Shown in pieces: positions 24,335 through 32,702 of a stretch of 64,000 nt of DNA; positions within the stretch are counted from its first letter, which is position 1, and every line of letters begins with the position of its first letter. The notes under the pieces are model-generated. The model saw nothing but the letters and a program-made list of their open reading frames with translations. It searched no databases and was not told the origin of the DNA. The translations under genes were made by a program, and so were the position numbers. Source of the stretch: Roseobacter weihaiensis (GTDB lineage Bacteria > Pseudomonadota > Alphaproteobacteria > Rhodobacterales > Rhodobacteraceae); the NCBI RefSeq assembly GCF_020622345.1, contig NZ_JACNMO010000007.1:124001-188000 (forward strand), written 5' to 3'.

Positions 24335-24999
24335 GCGAAGACGAGACCAACAGCCCCTCCCCCGAGGCCGACAGCCTGTTTGAGGCGCCCCCTATGGGCG
24401 AGCAGGAACGCATGGTGGAGGCGATCCTCTTTGCCAGCGCCGAGCCGGTCAGCGTCAAGGAGCTGACCGAGCGCATGCCCCATGGCGCAGACCCCGCCGA
24501 GGCGCTGGTGCATCTGCGCAAACGCTACGAGGGGCGGGGGGTGAACCTGTGCCGGATCGGCGATGCCTGGGCGATGCGCACGGCCACGGACCTCGGCTTC
24601 CTGATGCAGCGCGAAACGGTCGAGACCCGCAAGCTGAGCCGGGCCGCCATCGAGACATTGGCCATCATCGCCTATCACCAGCCGGTCACCCGCGCCGAGA
24701 TCGAGGAGATCCGCGGCGTCTCTGTCTCACGCGGCACTGTGGACCAGCTGCTGGAAATGGAGTGGATCCGCTTCGGGCGGCGCAAGATGACCCCCGGACG
24801 GCCCGTGACCTTTGTGGTGACCAGCGAATTCCTCGACCATTTCGGTCTCGAGAATGCCCGCGATCTGCCCGGGCTGAAGGAATTGCGGGCCGCCGGGCTG
24901 CTGGAAAACCGCCCGCCCCCCGGAGCGCTCGATCTGGTATCGGAAGAGAACGACGGCGACGCGGCGGTCGAAGGCCAGAGCGAACTTTTCGAAGATTAG
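24331..24999 (+). CDS. scpB: Segregation and condensation protein B
   Basis: Partner of ScpA in the SMC complex. The 222 residues form two winged-helix domains; the segments MVEAILFASAEPVSVKEL, ALETLAIIAYHQPVTRAEIE-like (here AIETLAIIAYHQPVTRAEIE) and VDQLLEMEWI are diagnostic. The start is a GTG that overlaps the scpA stop by 4 bases (GTGA). A GAAGAT/ATCTTC hairpin covers the stop codon at 24991-25009 but has no T-run. Confidence 0.92.
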   Translation: MSEDETNSPSPEADSLFEAPPMGEQERMVEAILFASAEPVSVKELTERMPHGADPAEALVHLRKRYEGRGVNLCRIGDAWAMRTATDLGFLMQRETVETRKLSRAAIETLAIIAYHQPVTRAEIEEIRGVSVSRGTVDQLLEMEWIRFGRRKMTPGRPVTFVVTSEFLDHFGLENARDLPGLKELRAAGLLENRPPPGALDLVSEENDGDAAVEGQSELFED

Positions 25000-25069
25000 A
25001 ATTATCTTCCTGAAAAAGCGGGTTTTGCGTCTATATTGCACCCGGAGCAGGCAACATGAGGGCCAGGCG

Positions 25070-25249
25070 ATGAACAGAATTATCTCTATGGTGCTGCGGC
25101 AGGTGATCCGACAGCTGGTCAATCGGGGCATCAACGCGGGCGTCGGGAATGCCTCGGCCAGGGCGGCGAACCGCGCCCCTCAAGACAAGGACGCCGCAGG
25201 GCGCCTCAAGCAAACGGCGAAGGTCACGCGGCGGATCAATCGCCTCTAG
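25070..25249 (+). CDS. Small conserved-type hypothetical protein
   Basis: A 59-residue basic protein starting MNRIISMVLRQVIRQLVNRG. The N-terminal half is an amphipathic or weakly hydrophobic helix; the C-terminal half is rich in Ala, Arg and Lys. GAGGG lies 8 bases before the ATG at 25070, favouring this start over the longer frame beginning at 25025. It follows scpB by 70 bp in the same direction. No function is recognised. Confidence 0.6.
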   Translation: MNRIISMVLRQVIRQLVNRGINAGVGNASARAANRAPQDKDAAGRLKQTAKVTRRINRL

Positions 25250-25289
25250 GCAAAGGCCGCGGGGTCGCCAACAGAGCGAACTGCGCCCC

Positions 25290-26366
25290 TCAGGGCATCT
25301 TGAAATGCTTGCTCAGCTTCAGGCCCTGGCCCTGATAATTCGACGCAATGCCCGCCCCGTAGAGCTGCGTGGGAGAGGCTGCCATCCGCTCATAGACCAG
25401 CCGCCCGACGATCTGGCCATGCTCCAGCACGAAGGGGGCTTCGTGACAGCGGACCTCGAGCACGCCGCGAGAGCCGGCGCCTCCCGCCGCGGCATGGCCG
25501 AAACCGGGATCAAAAAAGCCCGCGTAATGCACCCGAAACTCGCCCACCATGGCGAGGTAGGGGGCCATTTCCGCCGCATAGCCCGGCGGGATCGTCACCG
25601 CCTCGCGGCTCACCAGAATATAGAAGGCACCGGGATCGAGGATAATCTGGCCATTGCTTGAATGCACCTCTTCCCAGTAGTCGGCGGCGGCGTAGGTGCC
25701 GATCTGGTCAAGGTCGATGACACCGGTGTGGGGTTTGGCGCGGTAGCCGACAAGGGTCGTCTCCGGCAGGCGCAGATCAACGGAAAACCCCAGGCCCTCG
25801 TCGATCACGGCCGCGCCGTCGACCAGCGGGGTTTGCGCATGCAGCGCCTGCAATGCCGCATCATCCAGGATCGCCTGCCCGGCCCGAAACCTGATCTGGT
25901 TGAGCCGCATGCCCGGACGCACCAGAACGGAAAACGACCGCGGGCAGATTTCTGCGTAAAGCGGGCCGAAGTAGCCGGGCGCGACCCTGTCGAATTCTGT
26001 CCCCCCGTCGGTGATCGTACGGGTCAGCAGATCCAGCCGTCCGGTCGAGCTTTTGGCATTCGCGACCGCCTGAATGTCCGCCGGCAGGGCCAGCGATTCC
26101 ATCAGCGGGACCACATAGACGCAACCCTTTTCCAGCACGGCACCCTCGCTCAGATCGACGCGGTGCATCTCGAACTCGCGCAGCCGGTCCATGACCCGTG
26201 CGCCCTGTCCGGCCAGAAACGAGGCGCGGACCCGGTAGGCGGTCGTGCCCAGCCGCAGATCAAGGCTCGCGGGCTGGACCTGGGCGGCGGCGATGGTGCG
26301 GGTGGCGGCGATCTGGTTCTCCGCGATCATCTGCTCAATGGATTGGTTTGGCAGCACACCGCTCAT
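25290..26366 (-). CDS. dcd: 2'-deoxycytidine 5'-triphosphate deaminase (long, two-domain form)
   Basis: Makes dUTP (or dUMP) from dCTP for thymidylate synthesis. At 358 residues it is about twice the size of E. coli Dcd and has two dUTPase/Dcd-type beta-barrel halves, as in the alphaproteobacterial long form: NAKSSTGRLDLLTRTITDGG in the first half carries the SSxGR-type motif, and PGFGHAAAGG-like glycine-rich sequence lies in the second. AAGGAG is 7 bases before the ATG. A terminator-like hairpin ends only about 20 bp upstream, which leaves no room for a separate promoter in between. Confidence 0.87.
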   Translation of the reverse strand: MSGVLPNQSIEQMIAENQIAATRTIAAAQVQPASLDLRLGTTAYRVRASFLAGQGARVMDRLREFEMHRVDLSEGAVLEKGCVYVVPLMESLALPADIQAVANAKSSTGRLDLLTRTITDGGTEFDRVAPGYFGPLYAEICPRSFSVLVRPGMRLNQIRFRAGQAILDDAALQALHAQTPLVDGAAVIDEGLGFSVDLRLPETTLVGYRAKPHTGVIDLDQIGTYAAADYWEEVHSSNGQIILDPGAFYILVSREAVTIPPGYAAEMAPYLAMVGEFRVHYAGFFDPGFGHAAAGGAGSRGVLEVRCHEAPFVLEHGQIVGRLVYERMAASPTQLYGAGIASNYQGQGLKLSKHFKMP

Positions 26367-26386
26367 GATCCGGCTCCTTAAACAGC

Positions 26387-26418
26387 AAAGGCCCGTGCAG
26401 AAATCGCACAGGGCCTTT
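26387..26418 (-). terminator. Intrinsic terminator after tRNA-Pro
   Basis: AAAGGCCC (26387-26394) and GGGCCTTT (26411-26418) are perfect reverse complements; an inner GTGC/GCAC pair extends the stem. Read on the minus strand it comes 15 bases after the CCA end of tRNA-Pro and ends in TTT then GCTGTTTAA. It would close the rpmF-plsX-fabH-ihfA-merR-tRNA-Pro transcript. Confidence 0.75.
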
Positions 26419-26433
26419 GTGTGTGGTGAAAAA

Positions 26434-26510
26434 TGGTCGGGCTAGCAGGACTCGAACCTGCGACCTTCCGTCCCCCAGACGGACGCGCTACCAGGCTGCG
26501 CCATAGCCCG
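26434..26510 (-). tRNA. tRNA-Pro (GGG)
   Basis: On the minus strand a 77-nt cloverleaf can be folded: acceptor CGGGCTA/TAGCCCG, D arm GGCGC-AGCCTGGTA-GCGC, anticodon stem TCCGT/ACGGA with loop CTGGGGG (anticodon GGG), T arm with GGTTCGAGTCC, discriminator A, and an encoded CCA at 26436-26434. It is 57 bp downstream of merR in the same direction and is followed by an intrinsic terminator. Confidence 0.95.
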
Positions 26511-26567
26511 CCACACCGCGCTTCATACCCGATCTGGGCGTCGTGGCAAGAGAGAACTGTCACATCG

Positions 26568-27743
26568 CTAGTCTTTGCGAATTTCTTTGCGCGGACTGGC
26601 CATGCTGGCTCGCAAGCGCGTCAGCCGCGCGAGCAACGGCTTGATTTCATGGGCTTGCTCTGGCGTCAGGCGCTTGATCTTTGCCAGGGCCGAGAGGGCC
26701 GAGGGGTTGACCGAAATCTCTGTGGCGTCGGGCACCGGCGGGATGTCCACCACATTGGGTTTCGGGGGCTCTTGCGGGGCCGGGTCTGGCATCTCGACCG
26801 CCAAGGCGGGCTCATCGACAGGGTTCTGCCCGTCAGGGGCCGCCGCCGCGGCGCCGGTATCCTCCTGCTGCGGCGCGGCGTGCTCTTGCGGGGACAGCAG
26901 CGGGGCCTCTTCGGCAACCGGGGTTTCCGGTCGAGCCTCTGCCGGCGTTTCGTTTTCAGCGACCGGTGCCGCGTCGGCGGGCACCTCATGTTCAGGGTCA
27001 GGTGTACGGGGCCGCGCCCGAAAGCTCGGCATCGCGTCTGCCTCTTCGATCTCCGGCGGGTCTTCGGTGGCGGGGGTATCCTCCTGCACCTCAAGAGGGG
27101 CGGGGGTCGTAGCGGGTGCCTCGGAAGGTGGTTCAGCCGCCTCGAGAAGGTCGGGCTGACGTTCTGCCGTGTCGTCGCGGGGGGCCTCACCGGGTTCGTC
27201 ACTCTCCGCGTGCAGGTCCTCGGACAGCTCTTCTTGCCCGGCGGGCAGGGGCGCGTGCAGATCGGATGTCGTGAGAACCTCCTCCGGCGTGTCTGGGGCA
27301 GGCAGGTCTGGCGCAGTGTCTTCAACTTCGGTGGTTTCTTCGACGGCGGAGACCTGCTCGACCGCATCTCCCTTACTGACAGGGGTCCCGGCATCCGGCT
27401 GTGCCACCTGGGGTGTCTCTTGTTTGGCGTCGTCGATATTGCCTTCGATGACCGCCATGGTGAGATCATCCAGCGGTTGCGACATATCCGATACAAACGC
27501 CACGCCGTTTTCACGCAGCAGTTTCTGCGCGCCTTTGATGGTCAGACCATCGTCATGCAACAGTTTTTTGATGCCCCCCAGAAGCAGCATGTCGGTCGGG
27601 CGGTAGTAGCGCCGCCCACCGGCCCGTTTGATCGGTTTGACCTGGGCAAATTTGCTTTCCCAGAACCGCAGCACGTGCGCCTGCACGCCCAACCAGTCGG
27701 CGACTTCCGAGATGGTGCGGAAAGCATCGGGAGATTTGGACAT
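26568..27743 (-). CDS. MerR-family regulator with long acidic tail
   Basis: A 391-residue protein. Residues about 8-77 are a MerR winged helix-turn-helix ([20 protein letters not shown], then [19 protein letters not shown]). The remaining 300 residues are an acidic, Pro/Ala/Glu-rich, probably disordered tail, except for a short helical end at [21 protein letters not shown]. There is no ligand-binding cysteine pattern. Genes of this kind follow ihfA in many Rhodobacteraceae, and the target is not known. It starts 4 bases after the ihfA stop, so co-translation is likely. Confidence 0.85.
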   Translation of the reverse strand: MSKSPDAFRTISEVADWLGVQAHVLRFWESKFAQVKPIKRAGGRRYYRPTDMLLLGGIKKLLHDDGLTIKGAQKLLRENGVAFVSDMSQPLDDLTMAVIEGNIDDAKQETPQVAQPDAGTPVSKGDAVEQVSAVEETTEVEDTAPDLPAPDTPEEVLTTSDLHAPLPAGQEELSEDLHAESDEPGEAPRDDTAERQPDLLEAAEPPSEAPATTPAPLEVQEDTPATEDPPEIEEADAMPSFRARPRTPDPEHEVPADAAPVAENETPAEARPETPVAEEAPLLSPQEHAAPQQEDTGAAAAAPDGQNPVDEPALAVEMPDPAPQEPPKPNVVDIPPVPDATEISVNPSALSALAKIKRLTPEQAHEIKPLLARLTRLRASMASPRKEIRKD

Positions 27744-27747
27744 CAGT

Positions 27748-28050
27748 TCAGGACTTGTTGCCGTCGGCCACGCGGTCTTTCATCAGGTGAGACGGGCGAA
27801 ACGTCAGCACGCGGCGCGGGTTGATAGGCACTTCTTCCCCGGTCTTTGGATTGCGCCCAACGCGGGCGGATTTGTCCCGGACGGAAAAAGTCCCGAAGGA
27901 GGAAATCTTGACCTGCTCGCCGCGCACAAGGGCGTCTGACAGATGCTCAAGTACGGATTCGACAAGTTGTGCACTTTCGTTGCGGGAGAGCCCCACTTCA
28001 CGAAATACGGCTTCGCTGAGATCCATTCGTGTCAACGTCTTGTCTGTCAT
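27748..28050 (-). CDS. ihfA: Integration host factor subunit alpha
   Basis: DNA-bending nucleoid protein that works as a heterodimer with IhfB. The 100 residues match the family ([21 protein letters not shown], then [17 protein letters not shown], and the beta-arm [17 protein letters not shown] with the intercalating proline). The ATG at 28050 has AAGGGG 6 bases upstream; another in-frame ATG at 28056 would add MD. A 7-bp hairpin (28059-28082) reaches into the ribosome binding site. Confidence 0.93.
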   Translation of the reverse strand: MTDKTLTRMDLSEAVFREVGLSRNESAQLVESVLEHLSDALVRGEQVKISSFGTFSVRDKSARVGRNPKTGEEVPINPRRVLTFRPSHLMKDRVADGNKS

Positions 28051-28058
28051 GTCCATCC

Positions 28059-28082
28059 CCTTATTTTTCAACGACAATAAGG
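28059..28082 (-). promoter_or_regulatory. Hairpin overlapping the ihfA ribosome binding site
   Basis: CCTTATT (28059-28065) and AATAAGG (28076-28082) are perfect reverse complements around a 10-nt loop. On the minus-strand mRNA the 3' arm contains the AAGG of the AAGGGG site that serves ihfA. This could lower or regulate ihfA translation relative to fabH upstream. The stem is AT-rich, so its stability is moderate. Confidence 0.35.
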
Positions 28083-28147
28083 CGAGCGGTTTTTCCGAGT
28101 CAATATCAATGGCTTGGCGCAGGGGCTTTGAGCGGAAATAACCTGCG

Positions 28148-29119
28148 TTACCAGCGCAGAACCACCGCGCCCCAGGCCAATCCGCCGCCAATGGCCTCTG
28201 TCACGAGCAGATCGCCCTCTTTGATCTGCCCGCGGGCATGTCCAACCGAGAGGGCGAGGGGAATCGATGCCGCTGAGGTATTGCCATGGTCCTGGACCGT
28301 CACAACCACATTTTCCATCGGCAGACCCAGCTTTTTGGCAGTACCCTGGATGATCCTTATATTGGCCTGATGCGGCACCACCCAATCGACATCCTTGGCC
28401 GTTACCCCGGCGCGCTCAAGGGCGGTGGTCGCGGTGGCGGCCAGTTTTTCAACCGCATGGCGAAAGACCTGGTTGCCCTGCATCCTCAGGTAACCAGTGG
28501 TGCCCGTCGAGACGCCCCCGTCGACATAGAGCAGATCCTTGTGGCGCCCGTCGGAGTTGAGATCGGTCGAGAGGATGCCGCGGTCGTCCGAGGTGCCGTG
28601 GCCCTCCTGCGCTTCGAGCAGCACCGCGCCCGCACCATCGCCAAAGAGCACGCAGGTCGACCGGTCCGTCCAGTCCATGATGCGGCTGAAGGTTTCCGCC
28701 CCGATCACCATCACCCGTTTGGCCTGGCCCGACAGGATCATCGCGTTGGCATTGCTCAGGGCAAAAACAAACCCCGCACAGACCGCCTGGACGTCAAAAG
28801 CAAAGCCGTGCGTCATGCCAAGCTCTGCCTGCACCATCGTGGCGGCAGAGGGAAAGGTCAGATCGGCGGTTGAGGTGGCGACAATGATGGCGTCGAGGTC
28901 GTCGACCGCAAGACCGGCCTGCGTCAGGGCCGCCTGCGCGGCGGCGGTCGCCATGTAGGAGGTCGTCTCGCCCTCGGCGGCGAAATGACGGCGTTCAATG
29001 CCGGAGCGGGCGCGGATCCATTCGTCATTGGTATCAAGCGTCTTTTCGAACTCTGCGTTCGGCACCACCCGTTCGGGCAGATAGTGGCCCACCCCTTTTA
29101 CCACGGCGCGCAGGGTCAT
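28148..29119 (-). CDS. fabH: 3-oxoacyl-ACP synthase III
   Basis: Starts fatty-acid synthesis by condensing acetyl-CoA with malonyl-ACP. The 323 residues carry the triad: C114 in [11 protein letters not shown], His in [11 protein letters not shown] and Asn in [10 protein letters not shown]. Its ATG overlaps the plsX stop by 4 bases, the common rpmF-plsX-fabH order in alphaproteobacteria. The ihfA gene follows about 100 bp downstream. Length and motifs are normal. Confidence 0.95.
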   Translation of the reverse strand: MTLRAVVKGVGHYLPERVVPNAEFEKTLDTNDEWIRARSGIERRHFAAEGETTSYMATAAAQAALTQAGLAVDDLDAIIVATSTADLTFPSAATMVQAELGMTHGFAFDVQAVCAGFVFALSNANAMILSGQAKRVMVIGAETFSRIMDWTDRSTCVLFGDGAGAVLLEAQEGHGTSDDRGILSTDLNSDGRHKDLLYVDGGVSTGTTGYLRMQGNQVFRHAVEKLAATATTALERAGVTAKDVDWVVPHQANIRIIQGTAKKLGLPMENVVVTVQDHGNTSAASIPLALSVGHARGQIKEGDLLVTEAIGGGLAWGAVVLRW

Positions 29120-30189
29120 TGGGTCGTCTCCTCTGCGGGCAGGGCGGCCACGCGCGCGGCCAGCTTGTCGGTGAACTGGATCTGCGCCAGTTGTGCTGCA
29201 AGCCGGATGGCGGAGGTTACACCGGTTGCATCCGCTGCACCATGGGATTTCACCACCGTGCCATTGAGGCCCAGAAATACGCCACCATTGACCCGGCGCG
29301 GATCGATCTTCTTTTTCAGGCGGCGCAGCGACGGGTAGGCCAACAGCGACGCCAGCCGCGACAGCGGTGTGAACTTGAAGGCCTCGCGCAGGCGCGCGCC
29401 CACCAGATTGGCGGTGCCTTCGCCGGTCTTGATGGCCACATTGCCGGTAAAACCGTCGGTCACGATGACATCGCAGATGTTGCCCGAGATATCACCGCCT
29501 TCGACAAAGCCCACAAACTCAAACCCGCCGCCTTCCTGCTGGTCGCGGATCAGCTCAAAGGCTTCTTTGAGCTCGACCCTTCCCTTGTGCTCCTCGGTCC
29601 CGACATTGAGCAGACCCACCCGGGGCGTGGGCAGATCCAGCCCATTGCGCGCGTAGGACATCCCCATCAGGGCAAAGCGCAGCAGATCGTCGGCGTCGGC
29701 TTTCACATCCGCGCCCACATCCAGCAGAACGTTGAACCCTTGCTGGTTGGAGGAGGGATAGAGCACCGCGATGGCGGGCCGGTTCACGCCGGGCAGCTTG
29801 CGCAGGCGGATCATCGAGAGCGCCATCAGCGCGCCGGTATTGCCGCAGGACACCGCAACCGACGCGCTGCCGTCGCGCACGGCTTCGATGGCCGACCACA
29901 TGGAGGTGCCTTTGCCGTTGCGCACGACCTGGCTTGGTTTGTCGTCCATGGTGACAACGTCTGAGGTGCCGCGAATCTCGCACCGTCCGGCCAAGGCCTT
30001 GCGCCGCGCGACAAGGCTGGAAAGCTCCGCCTCGGGGCCATGCAGGATAAAGGAGATGTCGGGGTTTTTCCGCGCAGAGACATCACAGCCCGCGATCACG
30101 GTGGCGGGGCCTTCGTCCCCCCCCATCGCATCTACCGAAATCACGATGCGCTCGGCCTCTGTCGTTGCGTGATCGGTCTGTGCCGTCAT
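29116..30189 (-). CDS. plsX: Phosphate acyltransferase
   Basis: Converts acyl-ACP to acyl-phosphate for PlsY in phospholipid synthesis; a peripheral membrane enzyme. The 357 residues start with ISVDAMGGDEGPATVIAG and include VAVSCGNTGALMALS and DGFTGNVAIKTGEG, all diagnostic of PlsX. It lies 48 bp after rpmF and overlaps fabH by 4 bases, linking ribosome production to membrane synthesis as in other bacteria. Confidence 0.95.
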   Translation of the reverse strand: MTAQTDHATTEAERIVISVDAMGGDEGPATVIAGCDVSARKNPDISFILHGPEAELSSLVARRKALAGRCEIRGTSDVVTMDDKPSQVVRNGKGTSMWSAIEAVRDGSASVAVSCGNTGALMALSMIRLRKLPGVNRPAIAVLYPSSNQQGFNVLLDVGADVKADADDLLRFALMGMSYARNGLDLPTPRVGLLNVGTEEHKGRVELKEAFELIRDQQEGGGFEFVGFVEGGDISGNICDVIVTDGFTGNVAIKTGEGTANLVGARLREAFKFTPLSRLASLLAYPSLRRLKKKIDPRRVNGGVFLGLNGTVVKSHGAADATGVTSAIRLAAQLAQIQFTDKLAARVAALPAEETTQ

Positions 30190-30237
30190 AAAGCGACTGC
30201 CCCCAAACCCTGCTGCCCTTATTGTTTAGGCAAAGGT

Positions 30238-30444
30238 TTAGGCTGCGTCGTCTTCCAGATCAATCTCTTCTGTCAGTGCCACGACTTCTTTATCGTCGTA
30301 GTGACCACAGGCGGCACAGACATGGTGGGGGCGTTTCAGCTCGCCACAGTTGGTGCATTCGTTCGGGTTCGCGGCAACCAGCGCGTCATGCGCGCGACGA
30401 TTGTTGCGGCGCGATTTGGAGACTTTGTTCTGTTGAACAGCCAT
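30238..30444 (-). CDS. rpmF: 50S ribosomal protein L32
   Basis: A 68-residue ribosomal protein with the zinc-ribbon cysteines CTNCGEL and CAACGHY. The start [13 protein letters not shown] at 30444 is the family's conserved N-terminus; the longer frame to 30483 is not used. It sits between yceD and plsX, the conserved order. Confidence 0.97.
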   Translation of the reverse strand: MAVQQNKVSKSRRNNRRAHDALVAANPNECTNCGELKRPHHVCAACGHYDDKEVVALTEEIDLEDDAA

Positions 30445-30590
30445 TGTCTTGGGCCTTTTGTCGTTCGGGGCCCTGCGCAGCACGTCCTAGCCTGCGGGCC
30501 GAGTTTCATAAATCTTGTCCCAATACCGGGTGTGACGTGCGTTTAGGCCGATGCCACCGCTTTGTCCAACCCTATTTGGATGAGCCGCGC

Positions 30591-30618
30591 AAAATACTGT
30601 GATTGCGGTTTTGTGCAA
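30591..30618 (-). promoter_or_regulatory. Sigma70-type promoter candidate for rpmF
   Basis: Read on the minus strand, TTGCAC (30618-30613) and TATTTT (30596-30591) are separated by 16 bp. Transcription would begin near 30584, giving a leader of about 140 nt before rpmF. It would let rpmF-plsX-fabH be expressed apart from yceD. Confidence 0.4.
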
Positions 30619-30688
30619 CCCCTTTTTCGCAGCCTTCGCGGCCCTGGACAGCGGGTTGTTGCGCTATCCGGTCGCCGGGGCGGGGGGG

Positions 30689-31255
30689 TCAGTCCGTGTC
30701 GCTGGTGTCGTCCTTGCCCGCCAGTTGGTCTTTCAGCGCGGCGAGCCCCGCAAAGGGGCGCGCATCCTCGTCGCGCATGGGGGTCACGCCGGGTTCGGTC
30801 ACCACCAGACTGCCCAGTTCCGCCCCCGGCGCGCGCGGATAGAGCGGCAGATGCAGGGCCAGTGCTTCGATCATGATCTCACCGGGGTCAATCCAGGCGG
30901 TCAGCGGCTCTACCGTGTCATCCTCGGGCATTTCCGCTTCCGGGGCGTCGATCTCGGTAAAGTCGCGCAGAAAGAGCCTGCGGACCGGCACATCGATTCG
31001 CGTGGTCACGGGGTCAAGCGTCACGGCGCAGGGCTGGATCACCGTGGCCCCGAGCGTGCCGGTCAACAGCCAGTCCGCGGCACCCTGCGCGGTTATGGTG
31101 CCTTCAAAGGACAGTTTGCGCAGGCCCGACAGGTTCAATTCGGCCGCGATCCGGGTCAGCGTTTCCAGCGCGGGCCGGATATGAAAGGGGGTGTCAGCGT
31201 TCTGCGCCAGGCTGGCCACGCGCAAAGCGGTCGGGGTGGGCGGCGTTTGCTTCAT
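30689..31255 (-). CDS. yceD: DUF177/YceD-family protein
   Basis: A 188-residue soluble protein with the DUF177 pattern (NLSGLRKLSFEGTI, then LTGTLGATVIQPCAVTLDPV, and the RPFAGLAALKDQL end). YceD proteins are almost always next to rpmF and are implicated in 23S rRNA and large-subunit biogenesis; the exact action is not established. The start at 31255 (MKQTPPTP) is chosen from family length, with 31282 as an alternative; neither has a strong ribosome binding site. It is divergent from bamE. Confidence 0.85.
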   Translation of the reverse strand: MKQTPPTPTALRVASLAQNADTPFHIRPALETLTRIAAELNLSGLRKLSFEGTITAQGAADWLLTGTLGATVIQPCAVTLDPVTTRIDVPVRRLFLRDFTEIDAPEAEMPEDDTVEPLTAWIDPGEIMIEALALHLPLYPRAPGAELGSLVVTEPGVTPMRDEDARPFAGLAALKDQLAGKDDTSDTD

Positions 31256-31343
31256 TCTGAGCACTTTCGTTTCTTGAACCATGCCGCATGCATGGTGTAA
31301 GCGAGATAGAAGCCAGGACGCACAAGGGCAAGAGGGCACGAGA

Positions 31344-31820
31344 ATGAGCAGCAAGACACCGGCCAGTAGGGGCAGACCCAAAGCTGCACGGCTTTTTTGT
31401 GTTGGCGCGTTGGTCCTTGCACTCAGCGCCTGTAGCGGCACCTACCGCAATCATGGATATGTTCCGCCGCAGGAGGATCTGGAACAGATCGTCGTCGGCA
31501 TCGATACCCGCTCCAGCGTGGAAGAGACGCTGGGCACAGCGGGGTCCACCTCGGTTCTGGAAGATGACGCTCTCTACTTCGTGCGCAGTCGCATCCGGAC
31601 CTTTGGAATGTTCCAGCCCGAGGTCGTGGACCGCAACGTGGTCGCGGTCAGCTTTGATGACGATGGTATCGTCGCCAATGTGGAGACCTTCGGGTTGGAG
31701 CGGGGGCAGGTGATCCAGCTGACCCGGCGGGTGACCGATTCCAGTGTTGCGAATAAAACCTTCCTGCGGCAGTTGCTGGGGAATATCGGACAATTCGGGC
31801 CGGCGAACTTTGGCAGCTAG
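31344..31820 (+). CDS. bamE: Outer membrane assembly factor BamE (SmpA/OmlA) lipoprotein
   Basis: Lipoprotein of the Bam complex that inserts beta-barrel proteins in the outer membrane. The 158 residues have a type II signal peptide with lipobox LALSAC, then the SmpA/OmlA fold: GIDTRSSVEETLGTAGS, ALYFVRSRIRTFGM and VVAVSFDDDGIVANVETF. AGAGGG sits before the ATG at 31344. It is divergent from yceD, the usual arrangement. It works with SurA and LptD encoded elsewhere in this window. Confidence 0.9.
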   Translation: MSSKTPASRGRPKAARLFCVGALVLALSACSGTYRNHGYVPPQEDLEQIVVGIDTRSSVEETLGTAGSTSVLEDDALYFVRSRIRTFGMFQPEVVDRNVVAVSFDDDGIVANVETFGLERGQVIQLTRRVTDSSVANKTFLRQLLGNIGQFGPANFGS

Positions 31821-31888
31821 GCGACCCTGCGCCCCGCTCAGACCCCGCGCCCGGCGCGGCGGCCGTATGCGGGCCAGAGGTTCGGTTG

Positions 31889-32671
31889 ATGCAGCGGATT
31901 GAAAAAGGACGATATGTGGCATTCGTTGCGCAGTCAGACGCGCAGATCGCCGCCGCGCAGGCGCTTCGCGCACTGACATTCGGGGGGGGCGTCAAGGGCG
32001 ACAAGGACCGGTTTGACGGGCATTGCCTGCATTTTCTGATCGAAGATCGTGAAAACCGCAGCCTGGTGTGCTGCTTTCGGGTGCTGACGTTCGGGGGCCC
32101 GGACGTTGTCGAAAGCTATTCAGCCCAGCATTATGACCTTTCGGCATTGGCGGTTTTCAAGGGACCGATGGCCGAGATAGGTCGGTTTTGTGTTGATCCC
32201 AGCCGCCGCGATCCTGACATCCTGCGGTTGGCCTGGGCTGTGATGACAGATTATGTCGACCGGCGCGGTGTGCAGCTGCTTTTTGGATGTTCGTCCTTCG
32301 ACGGCACGGAAACGGCCCCCTACCAAGACGCCTTTGCCGTGCTCAGCGCGCGCCATACGGCCCCGGCCCGCTGGTGTCCGGGGATCAAATCGCCCGAAGT
32401 TTTCCTCTTTGACCGCGGCGGGACGCAGCCCTGTGACCTCAAGAAAGCCAACAAATCCCTGCCGCCCTTGCTGCGGAGTTACCTGTCGATGGGGGCCTGG
32501 GTCAGCGATCATGCGGTGGTGGACCGGGCCCTGAACACGCTGCATGTCTTTACCGCCCTTGAGGTGACGACGATCCAGCCTGCGCGCAAGCGCCTGCTGC
32601 GGGCGCTCCTGCAACCTGCCTCCGGGGGCTCAGGATCGGATATTTCAGGGCCAAATGCTTTGGGACATTGA
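31889..32671 (+). CDS. olsB: OlsB-like L-ornithine N-alpha-acyltransferase (GNAT)
   Basis: A 260-residue protein with a GNAT fold of the hemolysin/OlsB type: QIAAAQALRALTF near the start, then EIGRFCVDPSRRDPDILRLAW, LLFGCSSFDGT and GIKSPEVFLFDRGG. OlsB moves a 3-hydroxyacyl group from ACP to ornithine, the first step to ornithine lipids, which are common phosphorus-free membrane lipids of marine roseobacters. No olsA gene was seen beside it. The ATG at 31889 has AGAGG upstream. Related acyltransferases for other amino-lipids cannot be excluded. Confidence 0.8.
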   Translation: MQRIEKGRYVAFVAQSDAQIAAAQALRALTFGGGVKGDKDRFDGHCLHFLIEDRENRSLVCCFRVLTFGGPDVVESYSAQHYDLSALAVFKGPMAEIGRFCVDPSRRDPDILRLAWAVMTDYVDRRGVQLLFGCSSFDGTETAPYQDAFAVLSARHTAPARWCPGIKSPEVFLFDRGGTQPCDLKKANKSLPPLLRSYLSMGAWVSDHAVVDRALNTLHVFTALEVTTIQPARKRLLRALLQPASGGSGSDISGPNALGH

Positions 32672-32702
32672 CGCCACGGCGCAGGCGGCATAGCTGCGCG
32701 GT

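Noticed and set aside
24991-25009. Terminator at the scpB stop codon
   Set aside because: GAAGAT/ATCTTC hairpin is perfect but short, includes the stop codon, and is not followed by T residues.
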